A stretch of 17,986 nt of DNA from Candidatus Eiseniibacteriota bacterium (GTDB lineage Bacteria > Eisenbacteria > RBG-16-71-46), in NCBI GenBank assembly GCA_903921835.1, contig CAIXRL010000049.1, forward strand, positions 1 through 17,986, given 5' to 3'. The notes below the pieces were generated by a model. That model saw only the letters and a program-made list of their open reading frames with translations. It ran no database searches and was not told the origin of the DNA. The position numbers and the translations under genes were made by a program. Of this stretch, positions 1 to 8,292 are shown one piece after another (positions within the stretch are counted from its first letter, which is position 1; the number at the start of each line of letters is the position of its first letter).

Positions 1-777
<777 letters not shown>

Positions 778-781
<4 letters not shown>

Positions 782-2688
782 GATGGGTCTCCCTCTGGGT
801 CGAGCGGCAGCTCCACGCGGAACGCGGCGCCGTGCCCTGGCTCACTGCGCACGGTCAGGCTGCCACCGTGCCGCTTGACGATGTCGTGCGTGACGTACAG
901 ACCAAGGCCGGTGCCTCCCGGCTTGGTCGTGAAGAACGGTTCGAACAGCGTGCGACGGGTCTCCTCGGACATCCCGGAGCCCAGATCGGTAACCGTGACC
1001 GCGATGCCGGCGACGGGTCCGCGGGCATGGCGGCCCGGGACCACTTCCGTGCGCACCGTGATGGCCGTTCCGGGCGGCGAGGCCTCGGCGGCGTTCTTGA
1101 AGAGGTTGATGAACACCTGCTGCATCTGATCGGGATCGAGGGGCACCGGCGGCAGTGCTGGCGCCGGCACGATCTGCAGCGCCACGTCGTGCGCCTGCAG
1201 CGTCGCCTCGACGGAGCGGTACGCACGCTGCAGCGCCTCCTCGACAGGGCGGGGCTGCAGGTCGAGCCGGCGCGGGTGCGTGACGTCGAACAGTTCCTGC
1301 ACGATGCGGTCCAGCCGCCTCACCTCGCCGAGGATGAACTCGACGTTCTGGCGCTGGCGCTCGTCCCCGCTGACCACACGCGCGAGGTGCTGCACGCCCA
1401 TGCCGATGCCGGTGAGCGGATTGCGGATCTCGTGCGCGACGCTCGAGGTGAAGCGTCCCAGCGCGGCGAGCCGGTCGGTCTGGCGCGCCTGCTCCTCCGC
1501 GCTGTGGATGGGCCGCAGGTCCAGGAACGTGGCGACCGCGCCGTAGACCGCGCCCGAGTCGTCGCGCAGCGGCGACACGGTGAGCCGGACCGGCACGGGC
1601 TGGCCGTCGCGCGCGCGCAGGAAGATCTCCTGTCGCCCCGCGTCCCGGCCCCGCGCGAGCGTGTCGCGCACGAGCGCCTGAGCATCGGGGCCGAACAACT
1701 CGCCCACGCCATGCCCGAGCACCTCGCGTTCGGGCCAGCCGAGCAACACCTCCGCCGCGTGGTTGAAGCCCAGCAGCTCGCCACGCAGATTGACGGCAAG
1801 CAGCGAGTTCAGCATGCCGTCGAGCACGTGCTGCTGGAAGCGCTGGCTCTGGCGCAGTGCCTGGAAGAGCCGGGCGTTCTCGACCATGGGAGCGACCGAG
1901 AGCGCGATGGACTCGACGAGTGTCGTGTCCGACGGCGTGAGCGCCGGCAGCCCCGCGCGGCGGCCTGCGGCGATCACGCCCAGCGACGGCAGCCGTTCGC
2001 ACGCCAGGCAGCGCCGCTGCGCCTCCTCGCGCCGTGCCCGCCAGTCGGCCGTGGCGCATCCCGCGGGCGGGGCTACCGTCGAGGCGTCGCCGATCTGGCA
2101 GTCCCCGCACGCAGGTTCCTCGCGCACGGAGCGGCTGCGCTGCAGCGGCACGCATGCGAGCGAGCCCAGGGCCGCAAACGTCTGGTGCAGCGGGTGAGCC
2201 GTGGGCAGGAACGCCGGCGGGTGTCGCCGGCAGTCGTGATGGAGCAAGGAGCGATGCTGCCACACTGCGCGCGCCAGCGAGCCGTGTTCACCGGCCAGCG
2301 GCAGTTCGAGCGGCTCGGCGTTACCCTCCTCCCCGGCCCAGGAACCGCACAGGACGCCGCGTTCGCGGTCGATCAGGAGCAGCCCCACCTGTTCGAAGCC
2401 GAACGCGTGGCGCAGGTAGCGCGTGACGGTACGCGTTGTCTCGGCCACGTCCGCCGTGGTCGTGAGACGTCCGGCGACCTCGCGCAGCGAGACCAGCTGG
2501 ACGCTCGTCTCGATCAGACGCCGATGGCTGCGCTCGAGTTCCTCGACGAGCTCGGCGAGCGTCCGCACGAGCGCATCGGGATCGTCGAGCGCCACGACGG
2601 CCGAGCCGGCCGCGCGATCGGACAGCCCCCGCACCTCGTCCACCCGACGGAGCAGGCTCCGCAGGGTGTCGCGATTCGAATCGGTCAT
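778..2688 (-). CDS. GAF-PAS sensor histidine kinase with a cysteine-rich insert
   Basis: 636 residues with no clear membrane segment, so probably a cytoplasmic sensor kinase. An N-terminal helical/coiled-coil stretch (about 1-75) leads into a GAF-like domain (about 80-275). A PAS domain follows (about 283-395), then HisKA with phospho-acceptor H419 in the motif HEIRNPL. The HATPase domain (about 515-632) has its N-box around N528/N532 and the G-boxes DLGSGMS and GGTGLGL. The GAF region carries a cysteine cluster: C194-x2-C197, C211, C227-x2-C230. This could bind a metal or Fe-S cluster, or sense redox state; that is inference. The stop overlaps the ATG of the sigma-54 regulator, which marks the two as a cognate pair. 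The ATG start is the first in a clean frame. The ribosome site just upstream is weak and lies beside a stem-loop at 2705-2722, so translation may be structure-dependent. Confidence 0.95.
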
Positions 2689-2704
2689 GGGACCGCATCG
2701 TCGC

Positions 2705-2722
2705 CGGCGAAGGGGTTCGCCG
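2705..2722 (-). other. Stem-loop in the leader of the histidine kinase gene
   Basis: A perfect 7-bp stem (CGGCGAA / TTCGCCG) with a 4-base loop ends 16 bases before the kinase ATG on the minus strand. It has no T-run, so it looks more like a leader element than an intrinsic terminator. Its closeness to the start codon suggests an effect on kinase translation; that part is inference. Confidence 0.4.
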
Positions 2723-2744
2723 ACGCGTTCTCTCGGGATCTGCG

Positions 2745-2784
2745 GAAGCGCGCCGCCTGTGGGCGGGGGTCGGCGGCGCGCTTC
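2745..2784 (-). terminator. Perfect 13-bp inverted repeat after the aminotransferase gene
   Basis: Arms GAAGCGCGCCGCC (2745-2757) and GGCGGCGCGCTTC (2772-2784) pair without mismatch around a 14-base loop. It lies between the aminotransferase stop and the kinase start, both on the minus strand. No T-tract follows, so it could act with Rho, as an attenuator, or as an RNA 3'-end stabiliser. Termination is inferred from position. Confidence 0.45.
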
Positions 2785-2794
2785 GGGATCGGTC

Positions 2795-2816
2795 CGCGGG
2801 CGGAGGAACGCCCGCG
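2795..2816 (-). terminator. Hairpin 5 bases after the aminotransferase stop codon
   Basis: A perfect 8-bp stem, CGCGGGCG / CGCCCGCG with a 6-base loop, begins 5 bases past the stop codon on the minus strand. It is a plausible 3' end for the sugar-enzyme operon. No U-tract is present, which lowers confidence in intrinsic termination. Confidence 0.45.
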
Positions 2817-2821
2817 AGGGC

Positions 2822-3946
2822 TCAGGCGTTCTCGACGAAATCGCGAACGGTCTGCGCCACGTGGCGAATCATGTCCTCCGTCAGTTCGGGATAGATCGGG
2901 AGCGCCAGCGTCTCGAGGGCCGCGGCCTCCGAGACCGGCATGTCACCCGGCTTGTAGCCCAGGTGCGCGAAGCACTTCTGCACGTGCAGCGGCACAGGGT
3001 AGTAGACCTCGCAGCCGATGTTCTTCTCCGCGAGGTGCTTCTTGAGTGCGTCGCGGTTCGGAACGCGGATCACGTACTGGTTGTAGATGTGGCGCGTGCG
3101 CGTGTCGTGGTGGGGTCGGCCGACCTTCGAGCCCTCGAAGAGCCGATTGTACAGCGCGGCGTTCTGCGCGCGACGCTCGCTCCAGCGGTCCAGGTGGCGC
3201 AGCTTCACGCGCAGGATGGCCGCCTGCAGGGCGTCGAGACGCGAGTTGGTGCCGACGAGCGAGTGGTAGTATTTCGGCTTGGCCCCGTGGTTGCAGAGCA
3301 TGCGGGCTTTCTCTGCCAGTTCGGCGTTCTGCGTCACCATCATGCCACCGTCGCCGGCGCCGCCCAGGTTCTTGGACGGGAAGAACGAGAACGTGCCGAA
3401 ATCGCACATGGACCCCGAGCGCCTGCCCTCCCACTCCGAGCCGATCGACTGCGCCGCGTCCTCGATCAGGTAGATCTGGTGCTTGTCGCAGACGGCCTTG
3501 ATCGCGGGCAGGTCGCAGCACTGGCCGAACAGCGACACCGCCACCACCGCCTTCGTGCGCGGCGTGATCGCCTTCTCGAGCAGGTGCACGTCGAGGTTGT
3601 ACGTGCGCGGGTCCACGTCCACGAAGACCGGCGTCGCGCCGTTGTTCGCGATCGTGCCCGCCGTGGCGAAGAAGGTGTACGCCGGCGAGATGACTTCGTC
3701 GCCGGGCCCGATGCCGAGCGTCCAGAGCGCCAGCAGGATGGCGTCCGTGCCCGAAGCGCAGGCGACGGCGTGCGCGGTCTGCGAGTAGCGCGCCACTTCC
3801 TGCTCGAGCGCCGCCACCTCCGGGCCGCCGATGAAGTGACAGCTCTCCATGACGCCCTTCACGGCGGCGTCGACCTCGGGCCGGATCGTGTCGTACTGCG
3901 CCTTGAGGTCGAGAAGCGGCACCTTCGTGATGGTCTGGGTCGACAT
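2822..3946 (-). CDS. DegT/DnrJ/EryC1/StrS-family sugar aminotransferase (WlbC/WbpE-like)
   Basis: 374 residues, a usual length for this PLP enzyme family. The N-terminus VPLLDLKAQY is typical. Visible motifs are the substrate-side GGPEVAALE, the PLP-phosphate region ASGTDAI (64-70), the pyridine-contacting D163 with Q166 (EDAAQSIGS), and the Schiff-base lysine K192 in FFPSKNLG. The family moves an amino group from glutamate to a nucleotide-linked keto-sugar. The two upstream genes encode an oxidoreductase and a hexapeptide acyltransferase in wlbA-wlbB order, so the likely step is amination at C3 of UDP-3-keto-GlcNAc-uronate. The exact substrate is inferred from context and could be another 3-keto-sugar. 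It starts 67 bases after the acyltransferase stop. GAGAGGGA lies a little upstream of the ATG as a possible ribosome site. Confidence 0.93.
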   Translation of the reverse strand: MSTQTITKVPLLDLKAQYDTIRPEVDAAVKGVMESCHFIGGPEVAALEQEVARYSQTAHAVACASGTDAILLALWTLGIGPGDEVISPAYTFFATAGTIANNGATPVFVDVDPRTYNLDVHLLEKAITPRTKAVVAVSLFGQCCDLPAIKAVCDKHQIYLIEDAAQSIGSEWEGRRSGSMCDFGTFSFFPSKNLGGAGDGGMMVTQNAELAEKARMLCNHGAKPKYYHSLVGTNSRLDALQAAILRVKLRHLDRWSERRAQNAALYNRLFEGSKVGRPHHDTRTRHIYNQYVIRVPNRDALKKHLAEKNIGCEVYYPVPLHVQKCFAHLGYKPGDMPVSEAAALETLALPIYPELTEDMIRHVAQTVRDFVENA

Positions 3947-4013
3947 CGGGATTCCCTCTCGTATGGGGTTAAAGGCCGGGTGGCTGCGCAGCGCGGTTCA
4001 TGAAGGCTCCCGG

Positions 4014-4772
4014 CTACGCGTCCACCCAGCCCTGGTTCTCCAGAAGCTGCTCGACGGGCACCGGCCGCAACGGCCGCGCGGGCTTGCCCATCACCAGCAT
4101 GCGCGGCTCGACGTCCTTCGTGACCGTGGAGCCGGCCGCGACGAGCGCGTCCTCCCCGATCACGACGCCGGGAAGCGTGACGCTGCAGGCGCCGATGCGG
4201 CCGCCCTTCTTCACGGTGACACCCTTGAAGTGCTTGAAGCGCTCCTGCGTGCGGCCGACGAAGTTGTCGTTGGACGTCACCACGCCGGGGGCGATGAACA
4301 CGCGGTCCTCGAGGGTGCAGTAGGCGCAGAGGTAGCTCTCGCTCTCCAGCTTGCAGTAGCGCCCGACGCTGCAGAAGTTCTCGATCGTCACGCCGCGGCC
4401 GACGATGGTCCCGCGTCCGACGGTGACGTTCTCGCGCACCGTGCACAGGTCCGCCATCAGCACCTTGGCGTCGATGCCGGCGCCGCGGTAGAGCACCACG
4501 CCCGTGCCGACGATGCAGAGGTCGCCCACGGCGAGTGGGGGCAGCTCCTGCTCCTTCGTGGTGGCCGAGTTCGCGGCCTTCATGGGCAGCTTGCCCAGCG
4601 AGGCGAACTCGTCGATGCGGACGTCGTTGCCCACGATCGTGTCGGCGTGGATCACGACGTGGTGGCCAAGCCTGCAGTTGGTCCCGATGCGGACGTTGGC
4701 CCCGATGGCGCAGAACTCGCCCATCGTGGTGCCCGCGCCGACCTGTGCCGACGGGTGGACCGTGGAGGTCAT
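4014..4772 (-). CDS. Left-handed beta-helix (hexapeptide repeat) sugar N-acyltransferase, WlbB/WbpD-like
   Basis: 252 residues made mostly of imperfect hexapeptide repeats of the [LIV]-G-x4 type from residue 5 onward (VHPSAQVGAG, FCAIGANVRIG, VTVGRGTIVGRG). It ends with the family-typical VAAGSTVTKDV (211-221) and MGKPARP (228-234). Such enzymes are trimers using acetyl-CoA, acting in the cytoplasm. In a wlb/wbp-type set it would acetylate the 3-amino group made by the aminotransferase downstream. It is longer than WbpD (about 190 residues as I recall): a strand-poor insert near residues 60-80 (KLPMKAANSATTKEQELPPL) breaks the helix. The frame stays open upstream, but the ATG at 4772 is chosen because it forms an ATGA overlap with the oxidoreductase stop and because the homologous sequence begins there. 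Confidence 0.88.
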   Translation of the reverse strand: MTSTVHPSAQVGAGTTMGEFCAIGANVRIGTNCRLGHHVVIHADTIVGNDVRIDEFASLGKLPMKAANSATTKEQELPPLAVGDLCIVGTGVVLYRGAGIDAKVLMADLCTVRENVTVGRGTIVGRGVTIENFCSVGRYCKLESESYLCAYCTLEDRVFIAPGVVTSNDNFVGRTQERFKHFKGVTVKKGGRIGACSVTLPGVVIGEDALVAAGSTVTKDVEPRMLVMGKPARPLRPVPVEQLLENQGWVDA

Positions 4773-5806
4773 GCGACCTCCACCGGCAGCGGCTGGATCG
4801 CCACGGGTGCGCCGCCGTTCTTGAGCGACCGCTGCGCCGCATCGAGCACCTTGACCACGCGCAGCCCGTCGAGGCCGTCGGTGAGCGGGCGCTTGCGATC
4901 GCGCACGCACTCGACGAAATGGGCGCACTCGAGCTTGAGCGGCTCCTGCAGCGAGAGCTTGGGAATGAGGATGTCGCCGTTGCGCACGGTGAGCGCGTCG
5001 CCGTACGACACGATCTCGCCGGCGCGGTCGACGCCCTTGTCGTAGACCTTGATCTTCTCGCTGGCTTCCATGTCGTCGAACACGACCATCTTCTGCGTGC
5101 CCACGACCGTGAACTTGCGCAGCTTGTGCGGATCGAGCCATGAGACGTGCACGTGGGCCAGCTTTCCGCCCGGGAAGCGCAGATCCACGAAGACCACGTC
5201 CTCGACGCCCTTCTGCAGGAACGCCGAGCCGCGGGCGACCACGTCGAGCGGCTCCATGTCGAGCAGATGCAGGATGACCGACAGGTCGTGCGGCGCGAAG
5301 CTCCAGAGCGCGTTCTCGTCCTTGCGCACCTTGCCCAGGTTCACGCGCTGGCAGTAGATGTAGAGAAGGTCGCCGAGGCTGCCGTCCTTCACCATCTTCT
5401 TCATGTACTGCACGCCCGGGTGGTAGAGCAGGAGGTGGCCGACCATCAGGATGCGGTTGCCGGTCTTCGCCAGGCGCACCAGCTCCTCGGCGTGCGCGAC
5501 CTCGAGCGTCAGCGGCTTCTCGACGTAGACGTCCTTGCCGGCCTCGAGCATGAGCTTCGCGATCGGGTGGTGCCCGATGGCCGAGGCGGAGACCACCACA
5601 GCCTGCACCTCCGGGTCGCCTGCAACCTGGGCCGCGTCCGGGTACGCCCGGGCCGTGGGGTACTGCGCGGCCGACCTGGCCAGACGCTGTGGGTCCGCGT
5701 CGCAGAGCGCGACGAGCCGCGCGCCCGCCAGGTTCGCGAAGTTGCGCACCAGGTTGGCGCCCCAGTCACCCGTTCCAACGACGGCGATTCCGATCTTCTC
5801 CGACAC
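4769..5806 (-). CDS. Gfo/Idh/MocA-family NAD(P)-dependent oxidoreductase, WlbA/WbpB-like
   Basis: 345 residues from the GTG start. The Rossmann fold has GTGDWG (11-16). The family motif VEKP includes catalytic-type K97, and H173 sits in SFAPHDLSVI, as in WlbA-type 3-dehydrogenases. The expected reaction is oxidation of UDP-GlcNAc-uronate at C3, feeding the aminotransferase and acyltransferase that follow. Substrate is inferred from gene order. Start choice: an ATG at 5848 would add 14 residues rich in Pro, Arg and Ala with rare codons. The GTG at 5806 gives a normal N-terminus and has AGGAGG just upstream, although the 2-base spacing is tight. A promoter predicted at 5860-5888 would start RNA near 5853, also favouring GTG. 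The stop overlaps the acyltransferase ATG by 4 bases. Confidence 0.9.
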   Translation of the reverse strand: MSEKIGIAVVGTGDWGANLVRNFANLAGARLVALCDADPQRLARSAAQYPTARAYPDAAQVAGDPEVQAVVVSASAIGHHPIAKLMLEAGKDVYVEKPLTLEVAHAEELVRLAKTGNRILMVGHLLLYHPGVQYMKKMVKDGSLGDLLYIYCQRVNLGKVRKDENALWSFAPHDLSVILHLLDMEPLDVVARGSAFLQKGVEDVVFVDLRFPGGKLAHVHVSWLDPHKLRKFTVVGTQKMVVFDDMEASEKIKVYDKGVDRAGEIVSYGDALTVRNGDILIPKLSLQEPLKLECAHFVECVRDRKRPLTDGLDGLRVVKVLDAAQRSLKNGGAPVAIQPLPVEVA

Positions 5807-5859
5807 ACGACCTCCTGTCAGCGCCCGTGGCCTGGGCGCGGGGCTCATCCAAACGCTGC

Positions 5860-5888
5860 ACGCTACCGCGCGTCCCGGGGACGGTCAA
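5860..5888 (-). promoter_or_regulatory. Sigma-70-like promoter of the sugar-enzyme operon
   Basis: On the minus strand, -35 TTGACC (5888-5883) and -10 TAGCGT (5865-5860) are separated by exactly 17 bases. The -35 matches 5 of 6 and the -10 matches 3 of 6 consensus positions. Transcription would start near 5853, just before the oxidoreductase gene. The assignment rests on sequence and position only. Confidence 0.45.
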
Positions 5889-5940
5889 CGGCCCTCGTGA
5901 ACCGCGGAGAATGTGTTGATGGTCTTCGACGTCCCGGTGC

Positions 5941-5968
5941 CCGGGGCGGCCGACGCCGGCCCGCCCGG
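5941..5968 (-). terminator. GC-rich imperfect hairpin after the diguanylate cyclase gene
   Basis: Within the 213-base gap after the GGDEF gene, an imperfect GC-rich stem (CCGGG / CCCGG outside, GGCCG-type pairs inside, with bulges) could end the cyclase transcript. No T-run follows. The rest of 5849-6061 shows no gene; it holds this hairpin and the promoter at 5860-5888. Confidence 0.25.
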
Positions 5969-6061
5969 CCCATTTCCCCGCCTCGCGCTCCCTGCATCCG
6001 GTCGCACCCCTGGCCCGGACGCCACGCCACCGGCTTTGGGTGCCGTATCGCGGAAGCACGT

Positions 6062-7078
6062 TCAGGCCGCCATGGATTCGATGCCTTCGACGCGATTGCG
6101 GCCGTTTCGCTTCGCCAGGTAGAGCGAGCGATCCGAGGAGGCAATGAGCGACGTCACGTCGTCGCCGTCCTCGGGGAAGCAGGCGATGCCGACGCTGACC
6201 GTGATGATGCCGGGACTGACGAGCGGGAACCCGTGCGCGGCGACGGCGGAGCGCAGCCTCTCGGCGACCGCGGCGGCGCCGGGGCGCAGCGTCTGCGGCA
6301 GGATGACCGTGAACTCGTCGCCACCGTACTTGGCGACGAGGTCGAACGAGCGCACCTGGGTCGCGAACAGCTGCGCCATCTCGCGCAGCAGACCACTGCC
6401 GCGCAGGTGCCCATTGCGGTCGTTGTAGCCCTTGAGATTGTCCACGTCCAGCATCAGCAGCGAGAGCGGCTGCTTGAATCGCGCCGCGCGCTTGACCTCG
6501 CGGCGCAGCGCGCTCTTGAGGTAGCGGTAGTTGAAGACCTGCGTGAGGTCGTCGGTGACCGCGAGCTTCTCCAGGTTCTCGGCGAGCCGCATGTTGTCCA
6601 GCATCGCGCCGGTGTACGCCGCGAGGAGCGCGAGCGTGCGCGCCTCGCGGTGGCCGAACCGGGCGCCGGACTTGCGGCGCAGCACCGCCACGTAGCCCAG
6701 TTCCATGTCACGCATGCGCACCGGCACGAATACCGCGGGGCCGGTCTCGACGTCCGGGCAGCGGATCTCCGACGACGCGCGCTCGGATTCAGAAAGGTCG
6801 GCGAGCGCTCGCGGGGTCGCGGCGCGCATGACGGTGCGCTCGAACGTGCCCGGCGTCGCGGGCGCGTCGACGGACACCGGGAACTCGTCCCCCATGCGCA
6901 GCGCCCAGCGTTCGAAGTGGCGGCCGGTGAAGAGCCCGAGCACCACGCCGTCCGCTTCGGTCAGCAGCAGTGCGCGCCGCAGCAGGCCGGCGATGAGATC
7001 GGAACGCGACCGGCTGGCTGTGCGTCCGGTGAGCTCCATGAGCGAGGCGAGCAGTCTCTGGCGTGCGGGCATGGTCAT
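6062..7078 (-). CDS. GAF-GGDEF diguanylate cyclase
   Basis: 338 residues. An N-terminal GAF-like sensor region (about 1-165) and a short linker helix (LAENLEKLAVTDDLTQVFN, 165-183) precede a complete GGDEF domain (about 173-332). The catalytic motif GGDEF is at 252-256, the metal-binding D211 is in LDVDNLK, and the inhibitory I-site RSFD (243-246) lies five residues before GGDEF, as required for product feedback. The protein should therefore be an active, c-di-GMP-inhibited cyclase; it has no EAL domain or membrane segment. Start: the ATG at 7078 has AGGGA four to five bases upstream. An earlier in-frame ATG at 7111 lies almost at the transcription start predicted from the sigma-54 promoter at 7121-7136. 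The GAF ligand is unknown. Confidence 0.95.
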   Translation of the reverse strand: MTMPARQRLLASLMELTGRTASRSRSDLIAGLLRRALLLTEADGVVLGLFTGRHFERWALRMGDEFPVSVDAPATPGTFERTVMRAATPRALADLSESERASSEIRCPDVETGPAVFVPVRMRDMELGYVAVLRRKSGARFGHREARTLALLAAYTGAMLDNMRLAENLEKLAVTDDLTQVFNYRYLKSALRREVKRAARFKQPLSLLMLDVDNLKGYNDRNGHLRGSGLLREMAQLFATQVRSFDLVAKYGGDEFTVILPQTLRPGAAAVAERLRSAVAAHGFPLVSPGIITVSVGIACFPEDGDDVTSLIASSDRSLYLAKRNGRNRVEGIESMAA

Positions 7079-7120
7079 GTGTTCCCTAAGGTCCGGTGGG
7101 TCAAATCCCACGAACAGGTC

Positions 7121-7136
7121 GCAATGCCTGTGCCAG
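7121..7136 (-). promoter_or_regulatory. Sigma-54 (-24/-12) promoter of the diguanylate cyclase gene
   Basis: On the minus strand the sequence CTGGCACAGGCATTGC matches the sigma-54 consensus YTGGCACG-rNNN-TTGCW at 12 of 14 informative positions, counting one base past the quoted sequence. The invariant GG (7134-7133) and GC (7122-7121) are 12 bases apart, as required. Transcription would start near 7109, leaving about 31 bases of leader before the ATG at 7078. The element sits wholly in the short gap after the methyltransferase stop. A 7-base inverted repeat, GGGTCAA (7098-7104) and TTGACCC (7137-7143), flanks it and could be an operator. Confidence 0.7.
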
Positions 7137-7150
7137 TTGACCCTGCCCGA

Positions 7151-8173
7151 CTAGCGGCCCCGTGCCCCCGCCGAGATTCGCAGCAGCAACCACAGACAGC
7201 GCGTGGCGAAGAGCCCCAGACCCGCCAAGAGCAGGGCCCATCCCATGATCCGCTGCAGGGTGGTCAAGGGTAAGTGGGCATTGACGTTGATCCACATGCG
7301 AAGCGCCCAGCCCAGAGCCAGCGTCAGTGCCCCGGCGAGCGCCGCCTGCGCCATGCGCCAGAGGTCGGCCTCCGTCGCGGGGGGGCTCGCAGGTGCCGGG
7401 AGAGCCGCACCTGCCGAGCGTGCATTTCGCACGATGGCGGGCGCGGCGGCGCGATATTGACCAACCGCCGGTCCGCGCCGGGCCACCCACAGCCGGGTCG
7501 CCCCGAACAAGAAGCTCCTGCGCGCGGCGACCTCGAGCCCCGCTCCCGCCAGGTCGCGCTCGAACTCCGGGCCGGCTCCGAACTCGAAGATGGACTCGCT
7601 CAGGTAACGATACGCCGACGGGTCCGGCGAGAAACGACCCGCGAGCGGGATCACGTGGCGGACCCAGAACGCGTGCGGCCCGTGCAGCGGACCCGGCGCG
7701 GGCGCCGACGCCTCGAGCACCGACAGCGTGCCGCCGGGACGAAGCACGCGCGCGATCTCGACGAGCGCCGCCGGACGAGGTCGCAGGTTGCGCGCGCCGA
7801 ACGCCACGGTCACCGCGTCCACCGAGCCATCGCGCAGCGGCAGGTGGAAGGCGTCCGCGCATGCGACGCGCGGCGCCCAGCCGGGACCTCCCTGCGTGTC
7901 GCGCGCAACCTCGAGCATCGCGAAGCTCACGTCCACGCCGAGCACGACGCGACCTGGACGGCGCAGTCCGGCCAGCGAGACGCCGCTGCCGGTGCACAGG
8001 TCGAGCACGATGTGAGCGTCGGCGGGCACCGCGCCCCACATGGCCTCGCGCCACGCGCGGTCCTGCCCCAGCGTCATCACGCGATTGAGGAGGTCGTAGC
8101 GCCCCGAGACGTCGTCGAACATGGACGCCATCGCGGTGGCCGCGTGCGGCTGGAAACGCTCGGAGGATGACAT
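7151..8173 (-). CDS. ubiE: UbiE/MenG (COQ5)-type SAM methyltransferase with C-terminal membrane hairpin
   Basis: 340 residues. The first 230 match the UbiE/COQ5 family: signature 1 at 26-41 (YDLLNRVMTLGQDRAW), SAM motif I VLDLCTGSG (56-64), FGARNL (125-130), and signature 2 RVLRPGGTLSVLE (142-154). The family C-methylates ubiquinone or demethylmenaquinone precursors; which quinone applies here cannot be told. Family members usually stop near 230-250 residues. Here a Pro/Ala linker (about 240-268) leads to two predicted transmembrane helices (about 274-294 and 308-331), which would tether the enzyme to the membrane beside its lipid substrate. The ATG has a weak GGGA-type ribosome site that lies in a stem (8181-8203). 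The gene follows tRNA-Arg by 35 bases and may share its transcript. Confidence 0.88.
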   Translation of the reverse strand: MSSSERFQPHAATAMASMFDDVSGRYDLLNRVMTLGQDRAWREAMWGAVPADAHIVLDLCTGSGVSLAGLRRPGRVVLGVDVSFAMLEVARDTQGGPGWAPRVACADAFHLPLRDGSVDAVTVAFGARNLRPRPAALVEIARVLRPGGTLSVLEASAPAPGPLHGPHAFWVRHVIPLAGRFSPDPSAYRYLSESIFEFGAGPEFERDLAGAGLEVAARRSFLFGATRLWVARRGPAVGQYRAAAPAIVRNARSAGAALPAPASPPATEADLWRMAQAALAGALTLALGWALRMWINVNAHLPLTTLQRIMGWALLLAGLGLFATRCLWLLLRISAGARGR

Positions 8174-8180
8174 GATCGGA

Positions 8181-8203
8181 TTTCCCGGCCTCGCGTCGGG
8201 AAA
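8181..8203 (-). other. Stem-loop between tRNA-Arg and the methyltransferase start
   Basis: TTTCCCG / CGGGAAA form a perfect 7-bp stem with a 9-base loop, ending 7 bases before the methyltransferase ATG on the minus strand. It covers the only GGGA-like ribosome site there. It could end or process the tRNA transcript or limit translation; no T-tract follows. Confidence 0.3.
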
Positions 8204-8208
8204 GCGAC

Positions 8209-8285
<77 letters not shown>

Positions 8286-8292
8286 ACGACGG

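Noticed and set aside
832..3045. Very long open frames on the plus strand opposite the kinase and sugar genes, and similar ones at 5147-7273 and 12830-14845
   Set aside because: They are antisense shadows common in GC-rich DNA. The minus-strand frames opposite carry clear conserved domains, while the plus frames are Arg/Ala/Gln-rich and match no family I know.
5804..5848. ATG at 5848 as start of the oxidoreductase
   Set aside because: It adds 14 residues unlike the family, uses rare codons, has no ribosome site, and lies about 5 bases from the predicted transcription start. GTG at 5806 was preferred.
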